A stretch of DNA of 64,000 bases, taken from contig JAJPIF010000028.1 in NCBI GenBank assembly GCA_021324885.1, forward strand, positions 310,001 through 374,000, in the 5' to 3' direction. Below the pieces are notes generated by a model. It worked only from the letters and a program-made list of their open reading frames with translations, did not search any database and had not been told where the DNA came from. Both the position numbers and the translations under genes were made by a program. Shown here one piece after another: positions 1 to 7,072 of this stretch. The first letter of the stretch is position 1. Each line of letters opens with the position of its first letter. Source of the stretch: Pseudomonadota bacterium. GTDB taxonomy: Bacteria; Desulfobacterota; Binatia; Binatales; Binataceae.

Positions 1-1
1 G

Positions 2-274
2 GAGCATCCGGCCGACGGCGCCTTCAACGTCGGCACCGGAATCGAGACCGATGTCAATCAGTTGCATGCCGAACTGGCGAACCTGGCAGGGGTCAAAAGC
101 CGGCCGGTGTACGCCGCCCCACGGCCAGGTGAGCAGCGGCGCTCCGTTATCTCGCCGCAACGGATCGCGCTGAGGCTCGGATGGCAACCTAAAATGTCGC
201 TGCGTGCCGGTTTGGCCGAGACTTTCGAGTACTTCAAGCGCCAACCCCCTGGCCCCCGTAGTACGCCATCGTAA
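2..274 (+). CDS. C-terminal end of an NAD-dependent sugar-nucleotide epimerase/dehydratase (partial)
   Basis: The reading frame is open from the left edge and ends with TAA at 272-274. Its start lies outside the window. The visible part contains a Phe-Asn-Val-Gly-Thr-Gly stretch followed by a helix, a Pro-x-Arg-Pro-Gly-Glu-Gln-Arg-Arg motif and a final Leu-Gly-Trp-Gln-Pro segment with a Gly-Leu-Ala-Glu-Thr helix. This is the usual C-terminal layout of extended short-chain dehydrogenases such as UDP-glucose 4-epimerase (nucleotide-binding lid plus last helix). The substrate cannot be told from this end. It lies 62 bp upstream of lepA on the same strand; nothing else links the two. Confidence 0.75.
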   Translation, partial: EHPADGAFNVGTGIETDVNQLHAELANLAGVKSRPVYAAPRPGEQRRSVISPQRIALRLGWQPKMSLRAGLAETFEYFKRQPPGPRSTPS

Positions 275-336
275 ACAGTGCCACAATACTAAATTGACTT
301 ATTCGCTGGGCCCGCGCCGAACAGGCTTGCCGCGCG

Positions 337-2139
337 ATGACCAAGACCGAACTGCTGCGTAATTTTTCGATTATCGCTCACATCGATCACGGCAAGTCCA
401 CCCTCGCCGATCGCCTGCTGGAGCGCACCGGGGCGCTGTCCGCACGTGAAAGCCGCGACCAGTTCCTGGATTCGATGGACCTCGAGCGCGAGCGCGGCAT
501 CACGATCAAGGCCCGCGCCGTGCGGCTCACCTATCATGCTCCCGACCGGCAGGACTATGTTCTCAACCTGATCGACACTCCGGGTCATGTCGATTTCACC
601 TACGAGGTGTCGCGCAGCCTGGCGGCGTGCGAAGGGGCGCTGCTGGTGGTCGATGCCAGTCAGGGGGTCGAAGCTCAGACTCTGGCCAACGTCTACATGG
701 CATTGGACAACGGGCTGGAAATCGTTCCGGTTATCAACAAGATCGACCTGCCCGGCGCCGATATCGAGCGCACCCGGGCGCAAATCGAAGAGGTGATCGG
801 ACTGAGCGCCAGCGACGCGATTCTGACCAGCGCTAAACAGGGGCTTGGGATCGACGAGGTTCTCGAGGCCATCGTCCACCGCTTTCCGCCGCCTCCTCAA
901 ACGCGCGACCGGCCCCTGCGCGCGCTGATTTTCGATAGCTGGTACGACGCCTATGAGGGCGCCATCAGCCTGGTCCGCGTCGTGGACGGGGAGATCCGCC
1001 GCGGGATGAATATCCGGCTGATGAGCACCGGCAAAGTCGGAGAGGTGATGCGGTTGGGCTATTTCACCCCGCATGAGCAGCCGGCCGATTCCCTGGGTCC
1101 GGGCGAAGTCGGATTCGTGGTGGCGGGGATTAAGGCAGTGGCTGATCTGCGAGTGGGCGATACGATTACCGACGACCGCGCACCGGCGGATAAGGCTTTG
1201 GCCGGTTTTAAGGAACTCAAGCCGATGGTGTTCGCGGGGCTTTATCCAACGGAAGCCAATCAATACGGCGCACTGCGCGACGCGGTGGAAAAATTACGGC
1301 TCAATGACGCCAGCCTGGTTTGTGAGCCTGAGACGTCTCAGGCGCTGGGCTTCGGCTTTCGCGCCGGCTTTCTGGGCCTGCTGCATATGGAGATCGCGCA
1401 GGAGCGGCTGGAGCGCGAATTCGGCCTGGACCTGATCGTCACGGCGCCGACGGTCGCCTATCGTGTCCGCACCACCGGCGGCAAGCAGGTAATGGTGGAC
1501 AACCCCTCGCTTTTGCCGCCGGAAAACGAGATCGAGGCGATCGAAGAGCCGTTCATCATGGCGTCGATCCATTCGCCTGAGGAATTTCTGGGACCGCTGT
1601 TCAAGCTGTGCGAGGAAAAGCGCGGCGTCCAGCACGATCTGAAATATCTGGGCAACAAGCGCGTGATCCTGCGCTACGAACTGCCGCTGGCCGAGGTGGT
1701 TTTCGATTTTTACGACCGCCTGAAATCGCTCAGCCGGGGTTACGCCTCGCTGGACTATGACTTTCTGGACTTCCGCGCCGAGGATTTGGTTAAACTCGAC
1801 GTCAGAATCAACGGGGAAGTGGTGGACGCGTTGTCGATCATCGTCCATCGCGAAAAGGCCTATGAGCGGGGGCGAGCGCTGTGCGAAAAGATGCGCCAGT
1901 TGATCCCCCGCCAGATGTTCGAGGTGGCGATTCAGGCTTCGATTGGCGCCAAAATAATCGCGCGCGAGACGGTCAAGCCGCTGCGCAAAAACGTTACCGC
2001 AAAATGCTATGGTGGTGACATCACCCGCAAACGCAAATTGTTGGAAAAGCAGAAGGAAGGGAAAAAACGCATGAAACAGGTCGGGCGGGTGGAAATTCCC
2101 CAGGAAGCCTTTCTCGCGCTGCTTAAGATGGGAGAATAG
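337..2139 (+). CDS. lepA: Elongation factor 4 (back-translocating GTPase LepA)
   Basis: A 600-residue translational GTPase of full family length. G1 (AHIDHGKST) and the switch region sit near the N terminus, followed by [12 protein letters not shown] and SAKQG motifs for GTP binding and guanine recognition. The basic C-terminal domain ([20 protein letters not shown]) is the LepA-specific tail, and domain IV of EF-G is absent. It acts on stalled or mistranslocated ribosomes. The chosen ATG gives the standard start just before [13 protein letters not shown]. Its stop codon is followed directly by the lepB ATG (TAG-ATG), so the two are probably co-transcribed, as in many bacteria. A TTGACT box lies at 293-298, but I see no good -10 partner. 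Confidence 0.97.
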   Translation: MTKTELLRNFSIIAHIDHGKSTLADRLLERTGALSARESRDQFLDSMDLERERGITIKARAVRLTYHAPDRQDYVLNLIDTPGHVDFTYEVSRSLAACEGALLVVDASQGVEAQTLANVYMALDNGLEIVPVINKIDLPGADIERTRAQIEEVIGLSASDAILTSAKQGLGIDEVLEAIVHRFPPPPQTRDRPLRALIFDSWYDAYEGAISLVRVVDGEIRRGMNIRLMSTGKVGEVMRLGYFTPHEQPADSLGPGEVGFVVAGIKAVADLRVGDTITDDRAPADKALAGFKELKPMVFAGLYPTEANQYGALRDAVEKLRLNDASLVCEPETSQALGFGFRAGFLGLLHMEIAQERLEREFGLDLIVTAPTVAYRVRTTGGKQVMVDNPSLLPPENEIEAIEEPFIMASIHSPEEFLGPLFKLCEEKRGVQHDLKYLGNKRVILRYELPLAEVVFDFYDRLKSLSRGYASLDYDFLDFRAEDLVKLDVRINGEVVDALSIIVHREKAYERGRALCEKMRQLIPRQMFEVAIQASIGAKIIARETVKPLRKNVTAKCYGGDITRKRKLLEKQKEGKKRMKQVGRVEIPQEAFLALLKMGE

Positions 2140-2856
2140 ATGGCTGAACCACTGCAAAAGCACCGCCGCGACAAGCCCTCGTCCGCAACCGACTATCCGC
2201 CGGCGCCCGCGAAATCAATCATACGCGAGTATGCCGAAGCCTTCGGCATCGCCATCATACTAGCGCTGATCATCCGGACCTTTTTAATTCAGGCCTACAA
2301 GATTCCGTCAGGCTCGATGGAGCCGACGCTGCTGATCGGTGATCACATACTTGTCAACAAGCTGGATTTCGGGCTGCGGATGCCCGATTCGTTCTTCGGG
2401 GTACGGCCGCTTTCTGGAATTATCCCTTATGGACACTACCTTTTTCATCTCGAACCGATTCAACGGGGCGATGTGGTGGTGTTCGTTTTTCCGCCCGATC
2501 CGACCAAGGATTTCATCAAACGGGTGATCGCGGTGGGTGGCGACACGGTTGAAGTCCGGGGTAAATCCGTCTATGTAAATGGCAATAAAATAGATGATCC
2601 GCACGCCTACTATGACCCCTCCGAAAGCGAGACCACGATCGCTCCGCGCGATCATTATGGGCCCGTTACCGTCCCCAAAGGTGAAGTTTTCGTGATGGGC
2701 GACAACCGCGAGCGCAGCTATGATAGCCGGTTCTGGGGTTTCGTCCCCGACAATAACGTCGAAGGTCGCGCGATGGTTATCTACTGGTCATGGGATTCTG
2801 ACGACAACTCCTTCCTGCATATCCGTTGGAGCCGCTTCGGTCGGATCATACATTAG
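2140..2856 (+). CDS. lepB: Signal peptidase I
   Basis: A 238-residue type I signal peptidase that removes signal peptides from exported proteins at the outer face of the inner membrane. One membrane segment lies at about residues 33-50. It is followed by the catalytic serine in IPSGSMEPT (Ser59), the general-base lysine in DFIKRVIAVGGD (Lys127) and the conserved GEVFVMGDNRERSYDSRFWG block (box E). All catalytic parts are present. It begins immediately after the lepA stop, the classic lepA-lepB pairing. It has a single N-terminal anchor, unlike the two-anchor E. coli enzyme. Confidence 0.96.
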   Translation: MAEPLQKHRRDKPSSATDYPPAPAKSIIREYAEAFGIAIILALIIRTFLIQAYKIPSGSMEPTLLIGDHILVNKLDFGLRMPDSFFGVRPLSGIIPYGHYLFHLEPIQRGDVVVFVFPPDPTKDFIKRVIAVGGDTVEVRGKSVYVNGNKIDDPHAYYDPSESETTIAPRDHYGPVTVPKGEVFVMGDNRERSYDSRFWGFVPDNNVEGRAMVIYWSWDSDDNSFLHIRWSRFGRIIH

Positions 2857-2874
2857 CTGGGGAGAGTAAAACCG

Positions 2875-3516
2875 GTGGCTGAAGAGGTGGTGGACAAGGT
2901 CGCGATGCTGCTTGAGCAGCTCAGTTCGCGCTTCGATTTGGTGGTCGAGGTCGCAGAAGGGTTCAGCGGCAAAATCCAGGCTCTGCACGAGGAAATGGTC
3001 GCGCAGTTCAGCGAGGTCGGTAAACAGATCCGCTTCCTCTCCGATCAGATCGGAGACAATCGAATGCATCTGATGGCGGCGCGCTCCGATTTGTCGGCCG
3101 AAATCGTGCGGCTCAACGAGGCCCTGGGTTCCGCTCGGGTCCAGATTCGCGAGGATATCGCCGGCCTGCAGGACCTCAAAAGCGCTATCGGCCGCCTGGC
3201 CGACGCTCAACCCGCCGCTATCGCGCAGGAACTGGCGCAGCGTGTGGATGAGGCGCAGCGCAGCCTGAGCGCGGAGCTGGATCAACGCGCCAAGGAACTG
3301 CAGCACGAAATTGCCCGGCGTCTGAAGACTCTGGCCGTCGGCGGCGATACCGGCGCTGCGGCGCTCGCGGCCGAAATCCGCGAGGAACTCAAGGCCACGC
3401 ACAAAGCAGTGACCGGGCTGGCCAAAAAATTCGAGCGCTTCGACGACAAGATGACCGTTCAGGTCAAAGACCACGACCAGCGTCTGCGCAAACTCGAACG
3501 CCAGGCCCGCGGCTGA
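2875..3516 (+). CDS. Coiled-coil protein of unknown function
   Basis: A 213-residue acidic/basic helical protein starting at GTG, preceded by GGGGAGA at 2859-2865. Nearly the whole length is heptad-like: Glu/Leu/Ala/Gln/Arg-rich, with no glycine-rich core, cysteine or catalytic motif. I see no signal peptide and no membrane segment. It resembles tropomyosin- or tape-measure-like cytoplasmic coiled coils but is not diagnostic for any named family. It follows lepB by 18 bp on the same strand and is probably the last gene of that operon; the next gene converges on it. Confidence 0.7.
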   Translation: MAEEVVDKVAMLLEQLSSRFDLVVEVAEGFSGKIQALHEEMVAQFSEVGKQIRFLSDQIGDNRMHLMAARSDLSAEIVRLNEALGSARVQIREDIAGLQDLKSAIGRLADAQPAAIAQELAQRVDEAQRSLSAELDQRAKELQHEIARRLKTLAVGGDTGAAALAAEIREELKATHKAVTGLAKKFERFDDKMTVQVKDHDQRLRKLERQARG

Positions 3517-3581
3517 TTGCCATCGTCGGCCGATCTTGACTTGAATAAGCCGCCTCGATGGCAGCGCCGCGCCAGTCTTTC

Positions 3582-4259
3582 TTACCAGTAGCTGTGCCAG
3601 TAATGCCGGTAATAGCGATGGCGATGGTAAGTTGATGGCGGCGGTGGAATTTCCGCGGCGCCCAGCGCCGATGAATGTGCCAGATGCGCTTCGAAATTGT
3701 GTTCGTACTCGGCCGCCAGAGTTGGATCATGAATCACCAGCAGGTTCTCGGCGTTGCGCATCTCCGCCGCCTTGGTGAAATTGAAGCTGCCGGTTATTAC
3801 TGTCGCGTCGTCGATCACCATCACTTTGTTGTGCGCCAGACCGGGCTTGTGGAAACTGTCGACATAAACCGGGATCCCCGCGGCAGCGAGTTCGCCTACT
3901 TTGGACCCGGGTTCCTTGAGCGCGTCGGGATCGAAAACTGCCCTGATCTCGACTCCCCTGCGATGCGCCGCGATCAGCGCCGACTCGATTTGCGGCGAGG
4001 TCATCTCATAGGCCTGAACTGCGATCTGCCGGCGCGCAGCTCTAATCGCGTTAACGATATCCTGGGTGCATCCACCACCAGGCGAAAAACAAACCTGCCA
4101 AGGCCGAGCTAACTCATCGGCGGCAGCCAGACCGGGAATGCGCCAGCAAACGCATACCAACGTCGCGACGAGGACAAGCGTGCAATGAGCACTTCGCGCC
4201 GCCAATCCAATTCTATTTGGTGACCCGGAAAAAGGTGAGGATGTTATGATTTTTTCCAA
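3582..4259 (-). CDS. Exported phospholipase D-family (Nuc-type) nuclease/hydrolase
   Basis: A 225-residue protein with a hydrophobic export segment around residues 25-46 and one HKD domain. The catalytic motif is HNKVMVID (His-x-Lys-x4-Asp) followed by GSFNFTKAAEMRNAEN, as in the single-HKD Nuc endonuclease subfamily, which dimerises to form one active site. It is expected to hydrolyse phosphodiester bonds in the periplasm, probably of nucleic acids. The C terminus after about residue 205 is a proline run and then a tail of Tyr, His, Arg and Trp, which is unusual. The start is uncertain: several in-frame Met/Val codons lie before the export segment. It converges on the coiled-coil gene and diverges from the pyr operon leader. 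Confidence 0.85.
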   Translation of the reverse strand: MEKIITSSPFSGSPNRIGLAARSAHCTLVLVATLVCVCWRIPGLAAADELARPWQVCFSPGGGCTQDIVNAIRAARRQIAVQAYEMTSPQIESALIAAHRRGVEIRAVFDPDALKEPGSKVGELAAAGIPVYVDSFHKPGLAHNKVMVIDDATVITGSFNFTKAAEMRNAENLLVIHDPTLAAEYEHNFEAHLAHSSALGAAEIPPPPSTYHRHRYYRHYWHSYW

Positions 4260-4361
4260 TTATCGCGTCCCCCGGCTCGGCGGCATGAGACTGTCCGTCA
4301 GGCTGGCACAGGCCAGAACCATCACCTGTTTATATTTGAAAGCTGCAAACCGCGCATAGCC

Positions 4362-4390
4362 TTGACTGCGCGTGTTCTGGACCGTTAAGC
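4362..4390 (+). promoter_or_regulatory. Candidate promoter of the pyr operon
   Basis: A TTGACT box at 4362-4367 is followed 17 bp later by TTAAGC at 4385-4390. The -35 box is good and the -10 box is poor. The position is right for a transcript carrying the attenuator hairpins that follow. A small hairpin (CTTTG, TTG loop, CAAAG) lies at 4392-4404. This is a weak call resting on spacing and position. Confidence 0.3.
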
Positions 4391-4436
4391 TCTTTGTTGC
4401 AAAGCCGCGCTTTCTGAAAGCGGCGATGCGATAACG

Positions 4437-4469
4437 CCTTTTAAATTCGTCCCTGCGAGGACGAGAAGG
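4437..4469 (+). promoter_or_regulatory. PyrR-binding hairpin (anti-antiterminator) in the pyr leader RNA
   Basis: The RNA can fold as lower stem CCTTTT (4437-4442) with AGAAGG (4464-4469), a 5'-side AAATT bulge (4443-4447), upper stem CGTCC (4448-4452) with GGACG (4459-4463), and hexaloop CTGCGA (4453-4458). The loop fits the CNGNGA hexaloop known for Bacillus PyrR-binding loops. The asymmetric bulge and the GGxxGAGAAGG 3' side also match that element as I remember it. In the known mechanism, UMP-bound PyrR stabilises this hairpin, which blocks the antiterminator and lets the downstream terminator form. It lies 31 bp before a strong terminator and about 70 bp before pyrR. I could not identify the antiterminator by eye. 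Confidence 0.8.
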
Positions 4470-4500
4470 GTAGATTAAGCGTGAGAGTAGAGTTTTTTTT

Positions 4501-4532
4501 CCCCGACTGCGCGTGCAGCCGGGGTTTTTTTT
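4501..4532 (+). terminator. Intrinsic terminator in the pyrR leader (attenuator)
   Basis: An inverted repeat CCCCG-a-CTGC (4501-4510) and GCAG-c-CGGGG (4515-4524) encloses a GCGT loop and is followed by eight T at 4525-4532. A second run of eight T precedes it (4493-4500). It ends only five bases before the first usable pyrR ATG, so it can only act as a leader attenuator for pyrR and the downstream operon, not as an end-of-gene terminator. Together with the PyrR-binding hairpin it implies UMP/UTP-dependent premature termination. Confidence 0.88.
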
Positions 4533-4536
4533 GGTC

Positions 4537-5088
4537 ATGGTCCAGATGAGCGCCGCCAATCTTACGGTCCTGGACGCGGCGGCGATCGGGCGATGCGTCA
4601 GGCGGCTGGCCCACGAAATCGTCGAGCACAATCCCCAAACCGGCGATCTGGTGCTGGTGGGAATCCTGCGGCGTGGCGCCAACCTGGCCCTGCGCCTGAA
4701 ATCGGCGCTGGCCGAAATCACGGGTGTCGACGTTCCAATGGGCACGCTGGATATTTCGCTCTATCGCGACGATAACCGCTCGGGCAGTGGCGACCCGCGC
4801 CTGCTGGCGCGCGAGGTTGCGTTCTCGCTCGACGGCAAGCGCGTGGTTCTGGTCGATGACGTCCTTTATACCGGGCGCACGGTGCGCGCAGCGCTCGATG
4901 CAATGGCGGATTTGGGGCGGCCGGAGTCGATTCAGCTCGCGGTGCTGGTCGATCGGGGGGAACGCGAACTGCCGATCAAAGCGGATTTTGTCGGCAAGAA
5001 TGTTACCGCGCCCCACGGGCAGAGGGTCTTCGTGCGGCTTGCGGAAACCGATGGAACCGATGCGGTGTTAATGGGAGGGGCAAAGTAA
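4537..5088 (+). CDS. pyrR: PyrR: pyr mRNA-binding attenuation regulator / uracil phosphoribosyltransferase
   Basis: A 183-residue type I phosphoribosyltransferase of the PyrR family. It carries the pyrophosphate loop GILRRG (residues 42-47), the PRPP-binding motif VDDVLYTGRT (106-115) and the family block VDRGERELPIKADFVGKNV. It should bind pyr leader RNA when UMP is high and may also convert uracil plus PRPP to UMP. ATG 4537 was chosen, with ATG 4546 (MSAANL) an equally good alternative. A longer frame starting at GTG 4513 is rejected because it begins inside the terminator hairpin. No clear Shine-Dalgarno lies between terminator and start. It is the first gene of the pyr operon, 7 bp before the pyrB fusion. 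Confidence 0.95.
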   Translation: MVQMSAANLTVLDAAAIGRCVRRLAHEIVEHNPQTGDLVLVGILRRGANLALRLKSALAEITGVDVPMGTLDISLYRDDNRSGSGDPRLLAREVAFSLDGKRVVLVDDVLYTGRTVRAALDAMADLGRPESIQLAVLVDRGERELPIKADFVGKNVTAPHGQRVFVRLAETDGTDAVLMGGAK

Positions 5089-5095
5089 ACCGGGC

Positions 5096-7072
5096 GTGTC
5101 TGCTGCGCCTGGGGCTTCGATCATTACGATGCTGCGGCTGCCCAAAATAGATATCGTCTCGATCGACGACCTGAGCATCGGCGAAATCGAGCGGATCATG
5201 GTCATGGCCGATGGCTTCGCCCAGCGTCTGGAGGCCGGCGAGCGCCTGCACATCGCTGAAGGCATGATCATGGCTACCTTGTTTTACGAGCCTTCCACCC
5301 GCACCCGCCTCAGCTTCGAATCGGCGGCTCATCGGCTGGGCGGCTCCGTGATCAGCTCCGCCTCGATGGACGCCAGTTCGGCTGCCAAAGGCGAGACACT
5401 GGCTGACACCGTGCGGGTGGTGAGCGGCTACGCCGACCTGATCGTGATTCGCCATCCGTATGACGGCGCCGCGCGAGTGGCGGCCGAGTATGCGCGATGC
5501 CCCGTGATCAACGCCGGCGACGGCAGCCGCGAGCATCCCACGCAGACCCTGTGCGACCTGTACATCCTGCGCAAGAAAAAGGGCCATCTGCGGGGGCTTA
5601 CCGTGGCGATTTGCGGCGATCTGAAATTCGGCCGGACCGTCCATTCGCTGATTTATGCGCTGGCGCGCTTCGGCGCCAACGTGGTTGCGGTGCCCAATCG
5701 CGGGATGGAGGTGCCCGATTACGTGCTGGCGCGGCTGGCCGCCGAACGTAATTACAGTTTTTCCAGCATCAGTATCAGCGAGTTGAAAGCGCTGGCCGGC
5801 GGGCTTGACGCGATGTATCTGACGCCCAGCGCGCCGCATCAGATGGCGCTGTTTACCAGCGATATCCCGGTAATTAACCCGGCTCCGCCGTCGCCAGGAC
5901 CGGCTTCGCTCGACGCCTTTTACGTCACCAGGTTTCAACGCGAACGGCGCTCCGAAGCCGAGCGCGATCAGCCCGACTACGTGCGTTTCGACGCGCGCGC
6001 GCTCAAGACCAGCCGCACCCAGGAAGCGGTCGTGATGCATCCGCTGCCGCGCACCGACGAGCTCGCCTACGAGCTGGATACCGACCCGCGCGCGGTTTAC
6101 TTCGAGCAGGCGGCAGCAGGAGTGCCGGTGCGGATGGCTTTGATCGCATGGCTGCTCGAAAACGCCGGCAGGGACACGATAAAGCCCGGAACAGCGCCGC
6201 TGGTATTGAAAGCGGAGAATGCACCGCCCTGTTCCAATCCCAATTGCATCAGCCGGCGTGAAAGCCGCTACCTGCGCTCGCGCTTCAAGCCGGCCCCCGC
6301 CGTCAGCCATCACGAACTCTGCCTGCGATGCGAGTTTTGCGAGCGCGAGTTGAAGGTGCAGTATGTAGGCCATTCACGAAGCCGCCGCTATTACCGCTTC
6401 GACGAAAGCTTGCTCGGCTTCGTCCGGCAGTGGCTGGAAGACGCAACGCTGGTGGTTTTTGAAACCGTCAAACAGGCCGAGGAAGCGGGTTACGAACCGT
6501 ACCGCCGCGGTCCGCAGCGCGAAATCATGAACGCCGAGGAGATCAATCGCGCGGTGGAGACGATGGCGGGGCAGATCATCCGCGACCTTCCGGATTTGGC
6601 GCGCGTCAGTATCGTTGGAATCGTCAGCCACGGCGCGGTTCTCGCGGTTCGCCTGTGCGAGATAATCGAACGCCGGACCAAAGTACGCATCCCCTGCGCC
6701 GCACTCGACGTTTTTCGCGGCTACGACGGTCTGCAGCCGCTGGGCGGCGCGCAGACCTTCGACGTCGAAGACCGAACCATCGTGCTGACCGACGATGTGA
6801 TCAACAGCGGATGGACCGTCCAGCGCGCGATGACCACGCTGTGGAAACTGGGGCGACCCGCCGGGATGCGTCTGGCGGTGCTCGTTGACCGGGGCCATCG
6901 CGCCGTTCCGATCCGCCCCAATTATGTCGGCAAGAACGTGCCAACCGCCCGCAACGAACGGATCCAGGTCCGCCTGGGAGAGGCTGGCGAAGAGGGCGGC
7001 GCGAAACCAGGCGACCGTGTAATGCTCTACTCGATGGTGGAGTCGCTCAAAGAGGCGGGCGAAAGCGCGTGA
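5096..7072 (+). CDS. pyrB: Three-part fusion: aspartate carbamoyltransferase - PyrI-type zinc domain - PyrR-like domain
   Basis: One uninterrupted 658-residue frame. Residues about 12-360 are a catalytic aspartate carbamoyltransferase: STRTR (67-71) for carbamoyl phosphate, HPTQT (147-151), TRFQRER (278-284) and HPLPR (315-319). Residues about 376-422 match the zinc domain of the E. coli regulatory chain PyrI, with Cys379-x4-Cys384 and Cys412-x2-Cys415 in the contexts CSNPNCIS and LRCEFCERELK. The PyrI nucleotide-binding domain that normally precedes it is missing. Residues about 475-658 are a second PyrR-like phosphoribosyltransferase domain with the PRPP motif TDDVINSGWT (565-574) and VDRG...NYVGKNV. 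Its pyrophosphate loop reads GIVSHG rather than GILRRG. The catalytic part carries a proline-rich insert of about 35 residues. The start is GTG 5096 or ATG 5129. A 4-bp GTGA overlap joins it to pyrC. The fused PyrR domain may have replaced the PyrI effector domain; this is inference. Confidence 0.93.
   Translation: MSAAPGASIITMLRLPKIDIVSIDDLSIGEIERIMVMADGFAQRLEAGERLHIAEGMIMATLFYEPSTRTRLSFESAAHRLGGSVISSASMDASSAAKGETLADTVRVVSGYADLIVIRHPYDGAARVAAEYARCPVINAGDGSREHPTQTLCDLYILRKKKGHLRGLTVAICGDLKFGRTVHSLIYALARFGANVVAVPNRGMEVPDYVLARLAAERNYSFSSISISELKALAGGLDAMYLTPSAPHQMALFTSDIPVINPAPPSPGPASLDAFYVTRFQRERRSEAERDQPDYVRFDARALKTSRTQEAVVMHPLPRTDELAYELDTDPRAVYFEQAAAGVPVRMALIAWLLENAGRDTIKPGTAPLVLKAENAPPCSNPNCISRRESRYLRSRFKPAPAVSHHELCLRCEFCERELKVQYVGHSRSRRYYRFDESLLGFVRQWLEDATLVVFETVKQAEEAGYEPYRRGPQREIMNAEEINRAVETMAGQIIRDLPDLARVSIVGIVSHGAVLAVRLCEIIERRTKVRIPCAALDVFRGYDGLQPLGGAQTFDVEDRTIVLTDDVINSGWTVQRAMTTLWKLGRPAGMRLAVLVDRGHRAVPIRPNYVGKNVPTARNERIQVRLGEAGEEGGAKPGDRVMLYSMVESLKEAGESA

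Noticed and set aside
4513-4536. Longer pyrR start at GTG 4513
   Set aside because: The codon lies in the terminator hairpin loop/arm, and the added residues are encoded by the T-run; PyrR homologues start near MSAANL.
4535-4556. GTCCAGA-like sequence around the pyrR start that recalls the core of PyrR-binding loops
   Set aside because: It cannot form the paired stem and hexaloop; the real loop is at 4437-4469.
4260-4745. Minus-strand open frame of 161 codons across the pyr leader
   Set aside because: It runs through the leader hairpins and the pyrR coding sequence, has no domain and no ribosome-binding site; it is a shadow of high GC.
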